From: Meandrina meandrites
Taxonomy: Eukaryota > Cnidaria > Anthozoa > Scleractinia > Meandrinidae
Reading direction: 5' to 3'
NCBI GenBank assembly: GCA_963693305.1
Contig: OY855903.1
Location: 50,253,150-50,317,149 of the forward strand
DNA length: 64,000 nucleotides
This document shows positions 33,224-44,893 of this stretch, one piece after another (position 1 is the first letter of the stretch; each line of letters begins with the position of its first letter). Made by a program: the position numbers and the translations under genes. The notes beneath the pieces were generated by a model. That model searched no databases. It was not told where the DNA came from and saw nothing but the letters and a program-made list of their open reading frames with translations.

Positions 33224-33913
33224 TAATAAGTAGCCACACTATTCCTAAGCGTATACGGTTGCCCATATAGGAACATGTCGCTGCACTTTATTGGGTTCCT
33301 CATGCACGTACGCACGTAGGCGCACACATCATATATCCTGTTAAGACTTTTCATAACTCTAAGGGTTATTCAATGTAAAAAGGACCTTGAAGGCGAAGAA
33401 ATTTGTTTTGATTTACTTCAAAACAGTCAAGGCAAAAAGAATTTTATGCAGAGACGTGAATGAATTTCCTTCGTTTCTAACAGGCAAATGTGCGTTAGGA
33501 AAAGTCTGAACTCACTCACCCAAGCACAGGCAACTCGCAATATAAAAACCGGCGTAAATACTCGTTTACGAATCTAAAAATTTATCACGCGTACGAGATT
33601 TCAACACACTCACCAATGCAAAATGACAAAAATGCAAGCAAGTGAAATAGAGCAGTTGGATTATAAATCGTTTAATCGTTGGTGTGAAGTATCGTTGCCG
33701 AAGGTTTACTTGTTTTTTGCTTTGATTTGTTTGCGGGATTTTTCTGCAAATGCAGCGCACGAAATCATGTTTTTGATCCGTGTAGCTCAATAATTGAATA
33801 TTCTTTTCAAAATCCAACGATGAACCAGCTCACAGTTAGCTCCACTAACTAAAAAACACAATATTTGAAACGAAACATTTAATAGGCAAAAATTCACAAA
33901 AGTGATTAAAGTG

Positions 33914-33974
<61 letters not shown>
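33914..33974. repeat. (ATT)n microsatellite
   Basis: About 61 bp of uninterrupted ATT triplets inside the dispersed repeat. A shorter tract of the same type is at about 36091-36119. Confidence 0.95.
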
Positions 33975-33975
<1 letters not shown>

Positions 33976-34009
33976 GCTAAGAGGTTTGAAAGCAGCCGTT
34001 TTAACGAAA

Positions 34010-34398
34010 TTAAAGGGGCTATGTCACGCAATTTTAGGCAATTTCGACACTGACCAACTTGTCATAAAATTAACTGAAATATAACAATAACGACTTAAAA
34101 CTGTAGAAGAACTCAAAAGAAACACAGAAAGACCAAAAAGGGGCATGGATGGGCAAAATTCGAGAAGATTAAAACGGATTGCGTTCGGGTAAACTTGAAA
34201 AACGTCGGCCCGATATTTTTCAAGTTTCTCTCAATTTGTATGAAAGTGTCATTTACAATGCTCGAAAATCATCCTTGTTTGTTATGTGGCCATGGTTTTG
34301 CCAATAAAAGACTTTTGCTCTGCCAATTTGAAGTTTAGAACTCTTAATTAACGAAAATAAATAGAATTACCTAAAATACCGTGACCTAGCCCCTTTAA
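34010..34398. mobile_element. TTAA-flanked MITE nested in the dispersed repeat
   Basis: The ends TTAAAGGGGCTATGTCACG and CGTGACCTAGCCCCTTTAA are near inverse complements, 389 bp in all. The matching place in the inverted copy (near 54075-54100) reads through without it. Confidence 0.85.
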
Positions 34399-35757
34399 GC
34401 TTATAATATTGACAGGAAGATCTGAAAACCGACACAACATCGAATTCGCTCATAAATGAAGTATAAACAGATTCTCATAACAAAATGTGTACATTTACGT
34501 TTGTTACCTCATATTTTGAGAAGGCTTGTAAATTCTGCAGGGTAAAGCTTTCAAACCAGACGAAGCAACCAAAACTGTAGTTTCGTCCAATGTTCGTAAA
34601 AATCTCGCACCACGGACATATACATAATTTGAATTCAGCGAAGATCAATATCTTTCTTCCTTTCGGTGTAGCTTTTAACAGTCCTTTATCCGTCACTTCA
34701 GTCAACTTGAGCGGCTCTGAGCACACTTTTATATTAGCTCAGTTAATTTTCCAGTCTTGGTCAGCCGCAGGAACCGAAGACAGTGCTTCAACTCTCGCTG
34801 TTTTTGACTCGTACTCCGATATATCATGCTCAGGTCAACAATTATTTCGGATCTTCCCGTTAAGAGGTTATCCTAAATCACTTGGCAAAAGATTCCATGC
34901 TGTAGATAAGTAAATAAAGCGAGAAATATTCACGAAGATCTATGTCCTCCAGCACGCTTTCTTCCCGTCTTTCAATTGAGCAGTGAAAAACGTGTAAACA
35001 AGTTTGCCGCCTTTTCATACAATTGCTTCGTTTAAGTTGAAATGAAATGTCCAGGTCATTTTTTTAACATGAGAAAAAACTTTTTTTAAATAGATTTAGC
35101 CGAGCCTAAAAGCTGAGCTCCTCGGGTATTAACTTTGCCCTTTATTTAAATCTGAATTAACAGGATGATAAAAAAATTTGTAAAAAAAACTAGGACTTGA
35201 GCCCGCGAACAACTAGAAAATCATCATCATCATCAGCGGTCAACTTCACAAAAACACGTGACCTCGATGAGCGCCACATGTGAGCCCGCGATATGGCTAC
35301 GTGATACTGGTGTGCGGATACCTTGTTTTGACAGCTGTCAATTGATCATAACATGGATGTCAAAGTTGTAAGCTCTGTTTCCGTACGTAACTAGGGATAA
35401 TGTCGGGATAAAAGAGAGATGTGCGGAGATGTGCCGTAGAGATGGCATTCATCTGCTCCCCATCTCCCACAGCCTATTCTCCTCCCCCCACCCCTGGTCG
35501 GGCTGCCTTAGGACTCCACTCCCCCACCCCGAGCGTCTGTACGTGCGGGTGGGCGGGCGGGCGTACGCTGACGTCATAACCAAAATTTCTCGCATCGATA
35601 GGTTACCAAAATTTCTTACCCATGGTGCTCCGCTGGCGCGCTTCGCGCGCCGGAGCTCCGCTATAATGATCAAAACTTATGTAAGTGAGCTCGAATTTAT
35701 CCGACATCAGATAGAGCACATCAGTCTCGCCTGACCCAAAACCAAACGCGTTTTGCC

Positions 35758-36003
35758 AATGCTTTAAGCTGCAAAAGACGATTCATATACTCACAGCAGT
35801 CAAGATGGCGAACCGAAAGTAAACAGCAAAAGTGCTTAGTTCCCAGTGCTCTTCGGTTTGATTCATGGAGTAATCATCACAATGCTTTAAGCTGCAAAAG
35901 ACGATTCATATACTCACAGCAGTCAAGATGGCGAACCGAAAGTAAACAGCAAAAGTGCTTAGTTCCCAGTGCTCTTCGGTTTGATTCATGGAGTAATCAT
36001 CAC
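35758..36003. repeat. Perfect 123-bp tandem duplication
   Basis: 35758-35880 and 35881-36003 are identical as read. This is either a very recent duplication or an assembly artefact. Confidence 0.9.
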
Positions 36004-36085
36004 ATTAAACCCCCATCGCCTGCCAGCATTAGGCGAAGACTGACGTTATCGCCTAAAAAGAATACTGAAGTGAGCAAAATTAATA

Positions 36086-36118
<33 letters not shown>

Positions 36119-36250
36119 TTTATTGTCAACAACACTTCTTCTTCCTTGAGAATGTAAGACCACTGTGATAATGAAAAAAAAAATGCACTTAACGTTTAGC
36201 ATATGAGAATGCCCTATGAACCAGTAAAATATTGCATCACTTGGTTCATG

Positions 36251-36423
36251 CACCTTAAAATGGCGGACAAAATGATTATTCTTTGGCTAAATGTTAATTG
36301 GCCCTCATGGCCTCAATTTAACCCAAGATTCTTTTGAATTCTGGAGATGTGATCGAGGCCACAAGGGCCAATTATCGTGAAGACAAAAGAATAATGTATT
36401 TTCCGCCATTTTGGAATAAGGTG
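36251..36423. mobile_element. Small MITE with CACCTTA ends
   Basis: Left CACCTTAAAATGGCGGA faces right CCGCCATTTTGGAATAAGGTG. Inner parts (ATTATTCTTTGGC, TTAATTGGCCCTC) also pair. Its end resembles that of the 25159 foldback element. Confidence 0.75.
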
Positions 36424-36735
36424 TATACACAAATCTGTGTTGCATCTGACGCGTTCGATCTCATCTTCTAATTCTGTTCTAAACGCGACTAGTCATCTGT
36501 TACTTACTAATTTGAAGTGATTTAAAAACTAATAGTACAAAGTAGAGTCGAGAGGCGCGGTAACCTTATGATTAGTACGCTAGACTCCAGATCGGAAATC
36601 GGAATAATCTAGTTACGGTAAGATGAGACACTTTGGCCGAGGATCTTTTACTTTGTAATGTGGAATAATAGCAGATGTTTTTGCAGTACTGTATTTATAT
36701 AAACCTTATTTTATGTTTATGAATTTTCATTTCAG

Positions 36736-36975
36736 TCAAAGAGGGTTCACCTGGAAGAGTTTTCACTGAGGCTTGGAAACTCTTGGGAGAAGCTTGGATG
36801 TCGCTTGGAATTCCATGATGGAGAGATGACTGGATTCCATAAGAACAACGAAGAATACGATAAAAACGCATTGAGCATGTTGCTTATGTGGAACGAAAAG
36901 TTGGGCTCTGGTGCAAATTATAAAGTCTTACATGCTGTCTTATTATGCCACAAATTTGTTAACCGTAGAGATTAA
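36736..36975 (+). pseudogene. Broken Death-domain exon
   Basis: A TTTCAG acceptor precedes sequence that in one frame starts KEGSPGRVF, like the start of the Death exon at 27930 (KSGTPRN). In another frame it continues LEEFSLRLGNSWEKLG, then ALSMLLMWNEKLG, then HAVLLCHKFVNRRD, followed by TAA (36973-36975). The intact paralogues read NRKDLAERFC here, so TAA replaces the Leu codon and AEEYCC continues after it. A frameshift near 36745-36765 plus this stop indicate a decayed copy. Homology to the Death exons at 27930 and 60655 is clear, but the expression status is unknown. Confidence 0.75.
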
Positions 36976-37375
36976 GCAGAAGAATATTGTTGCTTAACTG
37001 TAGCTTATTAAGGTTGACAATTCCAACAAGGCATCAGAAGGTTATTCGCTGTTATAACTTACGCTTGAGGATTATTTTAACGGAATTATTTAGAGTTTTT
37101 AGAATGGAGCTAAAGATATGAAGAGCTTTGTTACAGAAAAGCCCTTCTTGAAATACCCAAGAAAATAAACAAGAATGCTTGTGTAGACTTACATTGTGAA
37201 TCGTTTTTTGCGCTTTTCAGCTACAGAAGATGCAATGACTATCGGTACAAGAAGATTTGTGAAACTTTCCTCTTTTAATTTGAAGTCTGAGCGATGGGAT
37301 ATTCATCCTCAGCGCTGGAGCTGTTCCAATTTTGACCTGTTGTGCCACATGCAGGCCAAGTATCGTATTTGCATG

Positions 37376-37728
37376 TATTAAAATGGAGGCCTCTATGCAA
37401 GAATTGTATGGGTTTTAAACGGGAAATAAAAGCGAAAATACTAAATTAACGTGTTCTCAAGCAATTTGGAGCTGGTTAACGTTTATTTACTAATACCGTG
37501 TTTAATGATATGACAAGGCAGGAGAGCTCAGTGGTTTTCTGTCTCTTTCAGCGCTCGACACGTGTCGAAATTTGTTTGAATTTCACTCATTCTGACTGTA
37601 ACGATCGCAAACAACGCCATATTGTTTCGTCGATTTTATTTAGCATAATTTGGCTTTTAGTTATTCCTCAAATGTTCCCCGTTTAAAACCCATTCAAACT
37701 CTCATACAAAGGCCGCCATTTTAATATA
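37376..37728. mobile_element. MITE with TATTAAAATGG ends
   Basis: Left TATTAAAATGGAGGCCT through ATGGGTTTTAAACGGG pairs with right CCCGTTTAAAACCCATT through GGCCGCCATTTTAATA. About 353 bp with no coding content. The frame at 37498-37686 lies inside it. Confidence 0.8.
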
Positions 37729-38320
37729 TCCAATAACATGCTTGGGCTGCCTGCGGTTGGGCTTTTCACCCTTTCTTTATTCCTTTAAATTGTCATTTTG
37801 AGGCAAATGAACGACAGTGCAAAACAAGTAAGACAAATGTACGCTTATTCAGCATGTATTTGTCCATATGTTTCGTGATGATACGCAATTCTACGAGCCA
37901 TTCTGTGTGTTCCCTCGGATTACCCAAGCTTACCCAGTCCTAATTTATTTAGTGATTCCTGTGGTTGAATACAGTCGCGGATTCTGGGATAATTAAATTA
38001 TTCGATCTGAAACCAGAATATAAGCGCGTCTTAAATCTTCCGACTTACATAACAACTTACAATACCATAGTGCAAATTCCATGTAAATCATCACTTAGTA
38101 CTGTGGAGGGTTAAATTGGATCCTGGTTAACAATGTTTCCTTCTAAATCGTGGTTAGCGATGTTTCTTTATAAATCGTCGTTAGCTGTTCGTGTACGTAT
38201 AATCCTGGCTAGCTCAACAGTTCCGACTAAATCCTAACTCCTTTAACTCACATCACTAACGCGTGCAGCGTCAATCAATGTCAAATACTGTACACTTATT
38301 AACTAAAGCATACACATGTC

Positions 38321-38396
38321 CTATTCTCAGCGGTCTTACCCAAGCACATATAAGAGAGTTAGCAAATTAGCATGTTTCCACTTTAACTAAAATTGC
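38321..38396 (+). repeat. Split direct repeat A1
   Basis: 76 bp identical as read to 44660-44735. Forms the left end of the retrotransposon. Confidence 0.9.
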
Positions 38397-38432
38397 TACG
38401 GTACACATCGACCGTTCTCTCTCTCCGACATA

Positions 38433-38561
38433 ATGGCTGAGCAAGAACATATTCCCCACGCTCCAGAGAATCCTATTGCGGACGCTATATTTCCTGCTGC
38501 GCCTCCTGCAGAAGCTGCTCCTGCGGCTGACAATGTTCTCGCGAAGGTAGATCATCTTCAG
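38433..38561 (+). CDS. Gag-like first exon of the retrotransposon
   Basis: Opens with ATG and encodes 43 residues: an acidic start (MAEQEHIPHAPENP), an Ala/Pro-rich stretch and LAKVDHLQ. It ends exactly at CAG before GTATTT, a good splice donor. The frame continues beyond only briefly, with hydrophobic residues. The next Gag-like frame near 40710 begins RIEALENRQQ, a plausible coiled-coil continuation after VDHLQ, so an intron of about 2.1 kb is proposed. Confidence 0.5.
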
Positions 38562-38739
38562 GTATTTTTAGTTTCTGTTAGTTCTGTTCCTTTTTTCGTA
38601 CACGGTATATTCCTGTTCTCCACGTGTTCACCCTTTTCCGTTCGTGTCTGCCTGCGCTGTTTGTTAGCTTTTTCTTTTTTCCCCGCTCTAGCCTTGTAGT
38701 TTGTTATTTTACCTTTTATTTCGTGTTAGGACTCTTCTT

Positions 38740-40215
38740 GTTATGCTTTTGCTGTTGTTTCGTGCGGAGCCCAAAAGGTTTTTCTCGCTCTCCTCGTTAG
38801 CTACTGGCCTTATTTTGTTTCATGGCCTGGTATTTTGCATCATGCTTTATTGTTGCTATTAGCGGAGCCTTACAGGTTTTCTTGCTCTCGCCGTGAGCTA
38901 ATTGGCCTTATTTTGTCTCATGGCCTGTTTTTTTGCTATTTTTGTTTTAGCGTTTGTCCAAAATTCTTTCTCGCGCTCACCGTTAGGGTCCGTGAGCGGA
39001 TTGTCTCGTTACTTGTTGTATTGCATATGCTTTTATTGTTGTTTTGAGCGGAGCCCAAAAGGTTTTCTCGCTTTTGCCGTTGAGCTTTTTGCAGCTCTTG
39101 GCTTGTTGTTTTGCATATGCTTTTATTGTTTGTTTTAAGCGGAGCCAAAAAGGTTTTCTCGCTTTTGCCGTGAGCTTTTGGCTTTTCATGGCTTGCTGTT
39201 TTGCATATGCTTTTATTGTTTATTTTAAGCGGAGCCCAAAAGGTTTCTCGCTTTTGCCATGAGCTTTTGGCATTTCATGGCTTGTTGTTTTTGCATATGC
39301 TTTTATTGTTTGTTTTAAGCGGAGCCCAAAAGGTTTTCTCGCTTTTGCCGTGAGCTTTTGGCATTTCATGGCTTGTTGTTTTGCATATGCTTTTATTGTT
39401 GTTTTTAGCGGAGCCCAAAAGGTTTTCCCGCTTTTGTCGTGAGCTAATTTGCATTTCATGGCTTGTTGTTTTGCATATGCCTTAATTGTCGTTTTAAGCG
39501 GAGCCTAAAAGGCTTTCCCGCTTTTGCCGCGGGCTTTTGGCATCTCATGGCTTGTTGTTTTGCATATGCTTTTATTGTTGTTTTAAGCGGAGCCTAAATG
39601 GTTTTCTCGCTTTTGCCGTGAGCTTTCGGCTTTTCATGGCTTGTTGTTTTGCATACGCTTTTATTGTTGTTTTTAGCGGAGCCCAAAAGGTTTTCCCGCT
39701 TTTGCCGTGAGCTAATTTGCCACTCATGGCTTGTTGTTTTGCATCTGCTTTTATTGTTGTTTTAAGCGGAGCCTAAAAGGTTTTCTCGCTTATGCCGTGA
39801 GCTTTCGGCTTTTCATGGTTTGTTTGTTGTGCATATGCTTTTATTGCTGTTTTAAGCGGATCCCAAAAGGTTTTCTCGCTTTTTCCTTGAGCTTTCGGCT
39901 TTTCATGGTTTGTTTTGTTTTGCATATCCTTTGATTGTTGTTTTAAGCGGAGTCCAAAAGGCTTTCCTTCTTTTGCCGTGGGCTTTTGGCATCCCATGGC
40001 TTGTTGTTTTGCATATGCTTTTATTGTTGTTTTAGGCGGAGCCTAAAAGGCTTTCCCGCTATTGCCGTGAGCTTTTGGCATCTCATGGCTTGTTCTTTTC
40101 GCATATGCTTTTATATTGTTGTTTTTAGCGGAGCCCAGAAGGGTTTCACGCTTTAGCCGTGAGCTGATTTGCATCTCATGGCTTGTTGTTGTGCATATGC
40201 CTGGGCCGTTACTTT
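38740..40215. repeat. Minisatellite, unit about 90 bp, about 15 copies
   Basis: The unit contains GGCTTGTTGTTTTGCATATG, CTTTTATTGTTGTTTTAAGC, GGAGCCCAAAAGGTTTTCTC and GCTTTTGCCGTGAGCTTTTGG, repeated from about 38740 to 40215 with scattered substitutions and small indels. Numerous hydrophobic or Lys-rich frames on both strands are artefacts. It lies between the two Gag-like coding parts, probably within an intron. Confidence 0.9.
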
Positions 40216-40699
40216 AGCGGATCAGCGGATCAAGTCTCTTGCCCGCGCCGTGTGTAAATTGGTTTTTAGTTTGTTCATAGCTTTGTTTGCCCAGCTCGAA
40301 TGGTTTTGAGTTTAGGCGTTTTCCATTCGGGTGCACACGGCCACTCGTTTGTTTTGCATACTTCACTCTCTGCTGGTGCTAGTTTTTTGCAGGTTTTTTA
40401 GCTTTGTGTTTCAAAATTTTTTCAACATGTTCTATTTTTTCTCATTTAAATCGGTTTTGTTTTGTATCGCTCTTGCGTGTGTTTCCTTGTTATTTTGGGC
40501 GGTCCAACGAGACCACATTACCCCTCGGTTTGTCGTTTGCCCCCATTTTTTCGTTTCTTTCAAATCTGGGCTTGGCAGCTTTATTTTTATTACGCCTAAA
40601 TTGTCTCTACCATTTCCTTTTTCTTTTTTGTTTTGTTTTGTCTTTACGCCCTTTCTCATTTGTCCTTACGTCTCGTCGTTTTATTTTATATCGTTCGCT

Positions 40700-41234
40700 T
40701 GCCCGCGTACTTCAACGAATAGAAGCCCTTGAAAACCGCCAGCAATCTAGCGTCGAAAGTGGTCTTTCCAATCTTTCAGTCTACGGTCTGCGGCGCAAGC
40801 CAGATTTTGATAAGTACGCCGCTTTGGCTTTGGCGGAAGACCTTGTTGTGGTCGCCCAGAATTCCAAGCACGAGAAGGCGACCTTTTTGTCTGCGGCAAC
40901 CCGGGCTCTGAGGGATCGACTTGAGAAACCTGTGGAACAGTTCCAGGCTTACTTCATGGATCTGTTCTCATGGATCTGTTCTTACTTCATGGATCTGTTC
41001 TCCGACAAGGATTATTCCAAAGTTTTGGATTCTATCGCAAAAGTGGATAAAGCCCTTCGGGTAACCGCCCCGTCAGCCTCCAACTCCGCTTCCTCGGCGA
41101 CACGTTCTAGCTTTAAGAACACCCGTTTAATTTGCAATTTTTGTGGAATTCCTGGCCACACCTCTCCGTTCTGTTTTCTAAGCGTCGGGGTTCAGCTAGG
41201 GGCAGGTTCCTTATCAGCGAGCCCCCCATGCTAG
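40700..41234 (+). pseudogene. Gag-like region with CCHC zinc knuckle
   Basis: In frame from about 40710: RIEALENRQQSSVESGL, KPDFDKYAALALAEDLV, then CNFCGIPGHTSPFC near 41132-41173, which fits the CX2CX4HX4C nucleic-acid-binding knuckle. A 30-bp internal duplication (YFMDLFS twice) lies at about 40952-41000. After the knuckle the frame becomes unrelated sequence. This is the nucleocapsid-like part of the element. Confidence 0.7.
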
Positions 41235-41540
41235 GGACAATTCAAACCCCAGTTACCTTTTGTCTTGTTTGTTGTTTGCCTTACATTCATTTCCGCGAGG
41301 CTTGGCCTTCAGCTCTTGGTACTACTTTGAATAAATTATGTTTTCTTTTGTCATTGTATTTTTAAGTGATTTTCTTTGTTGTAGTGCTATGCACTGCGAT
41401 TATCTTTCCCGTTCGCCCTTTTTCCCGCTCTGGGTTGGCAGTTTTATAAGGGAGTCTTATTCCCTCTCGGATTACTGAGGCATAAAACCGCTACCCCTTG
41501 AGCCGCCCCGTCCATCGCGCTCATCCTTGCGTTTTTATTT

Positions 41541-43170
41541 TTGCAGCCCCCTGCTAAGCGTGTCAAAGTTTGTGACCCGCCTTCATCTAGTTCCCAGCTG
41601 GCCTGTTTGCCACAGAATTCTTCCCGCTGGGTTGTTTCTGATGGTTCTCCACTCCCTGCGGCTCAAGGGGTGGCGCCTCATAATGCGCACATATCCGATG
41701 GCTTCGTTAAGTCCGTTTTGGACGGCACCGCGTTGGCAGATGTCTCGATGTTAGTCTTCAGGGACCATGAGTCCTTTGTAGCTCATTGTCACTATGGATT
41801 TTGGGAGTCCATAGCCCGTTCCGCACCGTGCGACTTGGCCAATTCCGTTTTGACTTGGATCAGAGACTTTGTGAACATTTTTGATTTCCTTCAGCCTTTT
41901 AAGGGTCAATTCAAAGGGGAACGTTTTAATTCTGATATCCCTCCGGCTCGAATTTTTGCTAATAACCCATCATGTTAGTCGTTCGCGGATTTCGTTAACG
42001 AGTCCGCCGCTGGCCTGAAATCGGGAGCCATTTCCCTGTCGGGTAAAGTGTGCAATTCTCCTCCTCATTTGGTCGTGCCCTCACTATAGAGCCTTCAAAA
42101 CCAAGGTTATGCCACGATAATCGTTTTCTAACCTTTGGATTAAGGATTCTCCCTTTTCGCCTTGACAACCTCACAATTATCCCCAGGTATGTCTCAAAGG
42201 GCTCCTTTCAATCTGTCTGTGATGATAAATCGGGCTACCATCACATTCTCCTCTCTCCCGATAGTTAAAGTTCTTTCGCTTTCAGTGGAATTGTTACTAT
42301 TACGTCAGTAACGCGATCCCTTTCGGCTGAAAGTCTTCAGCGTATATATATCATTCCACAGGTCTTTTGGCCGCGCATTATTTTTGTTCTATAGGGATCC
42401 CATGCCTGCTTTACATTGACGATCGACATAATGGCGAGATCAGTTTTAGCCGGGTCACCCCAGTTTACGCTGCCTTGCCTTCAGATCGCGAGGGCGCTTT
42501 CGCCAGAGCCTCGTCCGCAGTTTTCATTGTTTGCTACACTCTCTCTAAATTGGGCTATTTTATTGGTCTCAAAAAGTCTATCTTGGTTCCAAGGCAGTGT
42601 GTTCCGTACCTTGGTTTTGGCATCGTCTCTGTCCGTCAAGCTTTCACCCTTCTAGAGGGAAAAAGACTCAAACTCATTGCTCTCGTGGAGCTTGTTTTAT
42701 CTTCAAACACAGTGGATGTAAGGACCTTACAGCGTTTTCGCTGGGAAGTGCATCTCTTTCTCATATGCGGTCCCAGGCGCGCGTTTGTTTACTAATGAGG
42801 TAAATCTGGCGATTTCTAGAGGTCTTCGTTCGTCGCGTCAACTTAGGGTTGCCGGTCCTTTATTGGAGGAGGTTCAACACTGGACTTTCCTTAGGAGCTG
42901 GCATGGCTGTCTCCCCTGGCTCAAGGAGTCCCATACGCAAATTCAGCTCGCGTCAGACGCTTCTTCTTTTGCTTGGGGTGGAGTACGTGGTCCTTTCACA
43001 TAGCCGGTCTCCATCCGCGGCTATTGGCCCCTTATTGGATTTAGGTCACAATATTGCTGTCAAAGAAACCTTGGCCTTGGTGAACGTTTTAGAGGCCTTC
43101 TCCCGCTCTGTGCAGGATCATCGTGTCGACGTCTTTACCGATAGTCAAGCCCTTATATGGTCCTAGAAGC
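41541..43170 (+). pseudogene. Reverse transcriptase / RNase H region of the element, disrupted
   Basis: Pieces in several frames follow DIRS-type reverse transcriptase order: EPSKPRLCHDNRFL (about 42079), VCDDKSGYHHILLSPDS (about 42215), the catalytic-box LLYIDDRHNG (about 42407), PYLGFGIVSVRQAF (about 42608). RNase H-like pieces follow: IQLASDASSFAWGG (about 42941), VKETLALVNVLEAF and VDVFTDSQALI (about 43060-43157), with the Asp, Glu and Asp residues expected for its active site. Stops at 41976-41978 and 42266-42268 and several frame changes disable it. Confidence 0.8.
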
Positions 43171-43479
43171 GTCAAGGTGCTCTTAAAAAACTCTCTGACG
43201 CTCTTAAAAAACTATTTTGGCTTTCGACCAGTCACTTTTTTCAGCTTAACCTCTTCTATGTCCCGTCGGCCCTCAACACAGCTGACCCGCCGTCGCGTTC
43301 TCTTTCACTTCAAGATTCCAAGCCTACTGGGGATACCTGGTTTCCTTGGATGGTTCCCCCCTCCCCTTTTTCTATCCGTATCCTATCGACTGGTTCTGCG
43401 GGAGTGAATTTGTTTGCTCAGTCCCCCGCTCTACTGCCGGCCATCTTTTCTAATCTTTATGCTTTTTCCCCTATTTCCC

Positions 43480-44423
43480 TTATCCCCCAGGTACACCGTT
43501 GCCTTCGGGAGTCCTCAGTTCAGCAGTATACGCTTTGTGTGCCTGATATTGCTCCCCGTCAGTTTTGGTGGCCTTGCATTAGCTAGCAAGCAGCAGCTTC
43601 TTTCCTTCTCTCTTCGCGGGGCTCACTTGGGATCGTTTAGCCCCTACTCAAGAGGGTTTTTTCCTCCGAATGGCCTCTCCCTTGGGACCTGTGGGTATTT
43701 CATTTTTCGTTTTCTTAGTACTAATTACTGTGTTATTTGTACATCTTTCCTTGTTTTGGCCAAATTTTGGCTTTTGTTACGATATTGTTCACTGTTAATT
43801 AAATAATGGCTCCTTTTGTATTTTTAGAGTGTAATGCCAAGCGATGATGGGTTTTTGTTTAACCACGTGTGGGGTAAGACCCTAAGAGACGGAGGCTCCA
43901 ACCTTTTCGGTTGCGCCGACATCCCAATCCTTTTATATGCCCCGTTAGAGCTATCGAGAACTATATTATTGTTTCGCAGAATATCGGTGTGGACTTACGT
44001 CACAGCTACCTTTTCCGCCCTATATCTCTGCAAGGTAGCATTTTAGATAAACCTTTCTTATCTTCCACTGCCGAGTCTCGCTTGAAGTTTTACCTGGGAC
44101 AAGCCAAAATCGATGAGGGAGAGACGTCACATAGCTTTAGAAGTGGTTGCGCCTTGACCCTAGCTTTTGCTGGCTTCTCTCTCGCGGACGTTATGTGCCA
44201 CGTGGGTTGGAAGAGCTCCACGACAGCCTGTTATTATATGAAGCTTACCGACGTCCGGCGGGCTGGAGCCCCTGCAGACGCGCTTTCGAGTACATCGCTT
44301 CCAGTTATTAAATCTTCCAAGACATACAAAGGTTACAACCACTTAAAGAACTTTGTCTTAGCTTTCCCTCCATCAGGTCAGCTTTCTTTGAAGCGCCCTG
44401 TTTCCTCTGTCTCCTCAGAATAA
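43480..44423 (+). pseudogene. Tyrosine recombinase of the element
   Basis: The last 170 residues (43911-44423) are continuous and include the C-terminal catalytic region: SHSFRSGCALTLAFAGFSLA, then VMCHVGWKSSTTACYYMKL. These match the R-H-x-x-R / W / Y pattern of DIRS-type recombinases, with HSFR followed by GW and the final Tyr. This protein joins the circular cDNA to the genome in place of a DDE integrase. The N-terminal part (about 43480-43900) is broken by stops. Confidence 0.75.
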
Positions 44424-44606
44424 TGTAATACGTGCTATAGAACCTCTTGTCTTTTTCTCTATTTTAGTGTAGGGCTGGGTTGGTTTTGCTGTTGGGGTTT
44501 TTCCCTTTGCCTGGCGGGGTTTTCTCTTTTGAGTTTTGGGAGTATTTGGCGTTTTTGGTGTAGTTTTAGGCTTGATCCCGTGTTGTTCGCATCATTGTTT
44601 GGCGTA

Positions 44607-44661
44607 GGCAGATCGCCCATAACTCAATAAGGACAGGTAAGACCGGTGAGAATAGAATACT
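44607..44661 (+). repeat. Split direct repeat B1
   Basis: 55 bp identical as read to 44894-44948, and it abuts A2. Its end is the inverse of the start of A. Confidence 0.9.
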
Positions 44662-44735
44662 ATTCTCAGCGGTCTTACCCAAGCACATATAAGAGAGTTA
44701 GCAAATTAGCATGTTTCCACTTTAACTAAAATTGC
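44660..44735 (+). repeat. Split direct repeat A2
   Basis: 76 bp, same as 38321-38396. Confidence 0.9.
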
Positions 44736-44893
44736 GCCGGTACTTGCCGCTCTATGGTCTTCTCTCACATTTTATTCCTATCGGTTTTTCTTGTCCTCGT
44801 CTCACGGTCGCCTTCGGCAACTTATGTTTTCTGCCCACCCTCCCGTTTCCCCTTGTCTACCTATGTTTTCTCGCATTTTGCTCGAAGGCTTCC

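Larger units (their letters stand above)
32797..35668 (-). mobile_element. Dispersed repeat, copy 1 (inverted relative to 53098-55360), with two nested MITEs
   Basis: Inverse complement of 53098-55360 over most of its length. Matching anchors include the AGCGGAGCTCC end (35668 here, 53098 there), the AACCTCTTAACGGGAAGATC segment, the TAGTTAGTGGAG segment, the CCTACGTGCGTACGTG segment and the TTTAGGC.TGCCTAAATCTATA end (32797 here, about 55360 there). No protein domain is seen, so it is a large non-autonomous element of uncertain class. A G/C-rich hairpin sits near 35636-35668. Confidence 0.75.

Noticed and set aside
37196..37381. Possible exon after a TTTCAG acceptor (ATEDAMTIGTRRF)
   Set aside because: Acceptor and phase are acceptable, but no donor, no domain and no paralogue were found, so I left it out.
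38936..39997. Lys-rich minus-strand and Phe/Cys-rich plus-strand frames with internal repeats
   Set aside because: All derive from the 90-bp minisatellite; unit length divisible by three creates long frames by chance.
38740..40215. CRISPR-like array
   Set aside because: The repeats are contiguous without unique spacers, the DNA is eukaryotic and the array lies in a retrotransposon.
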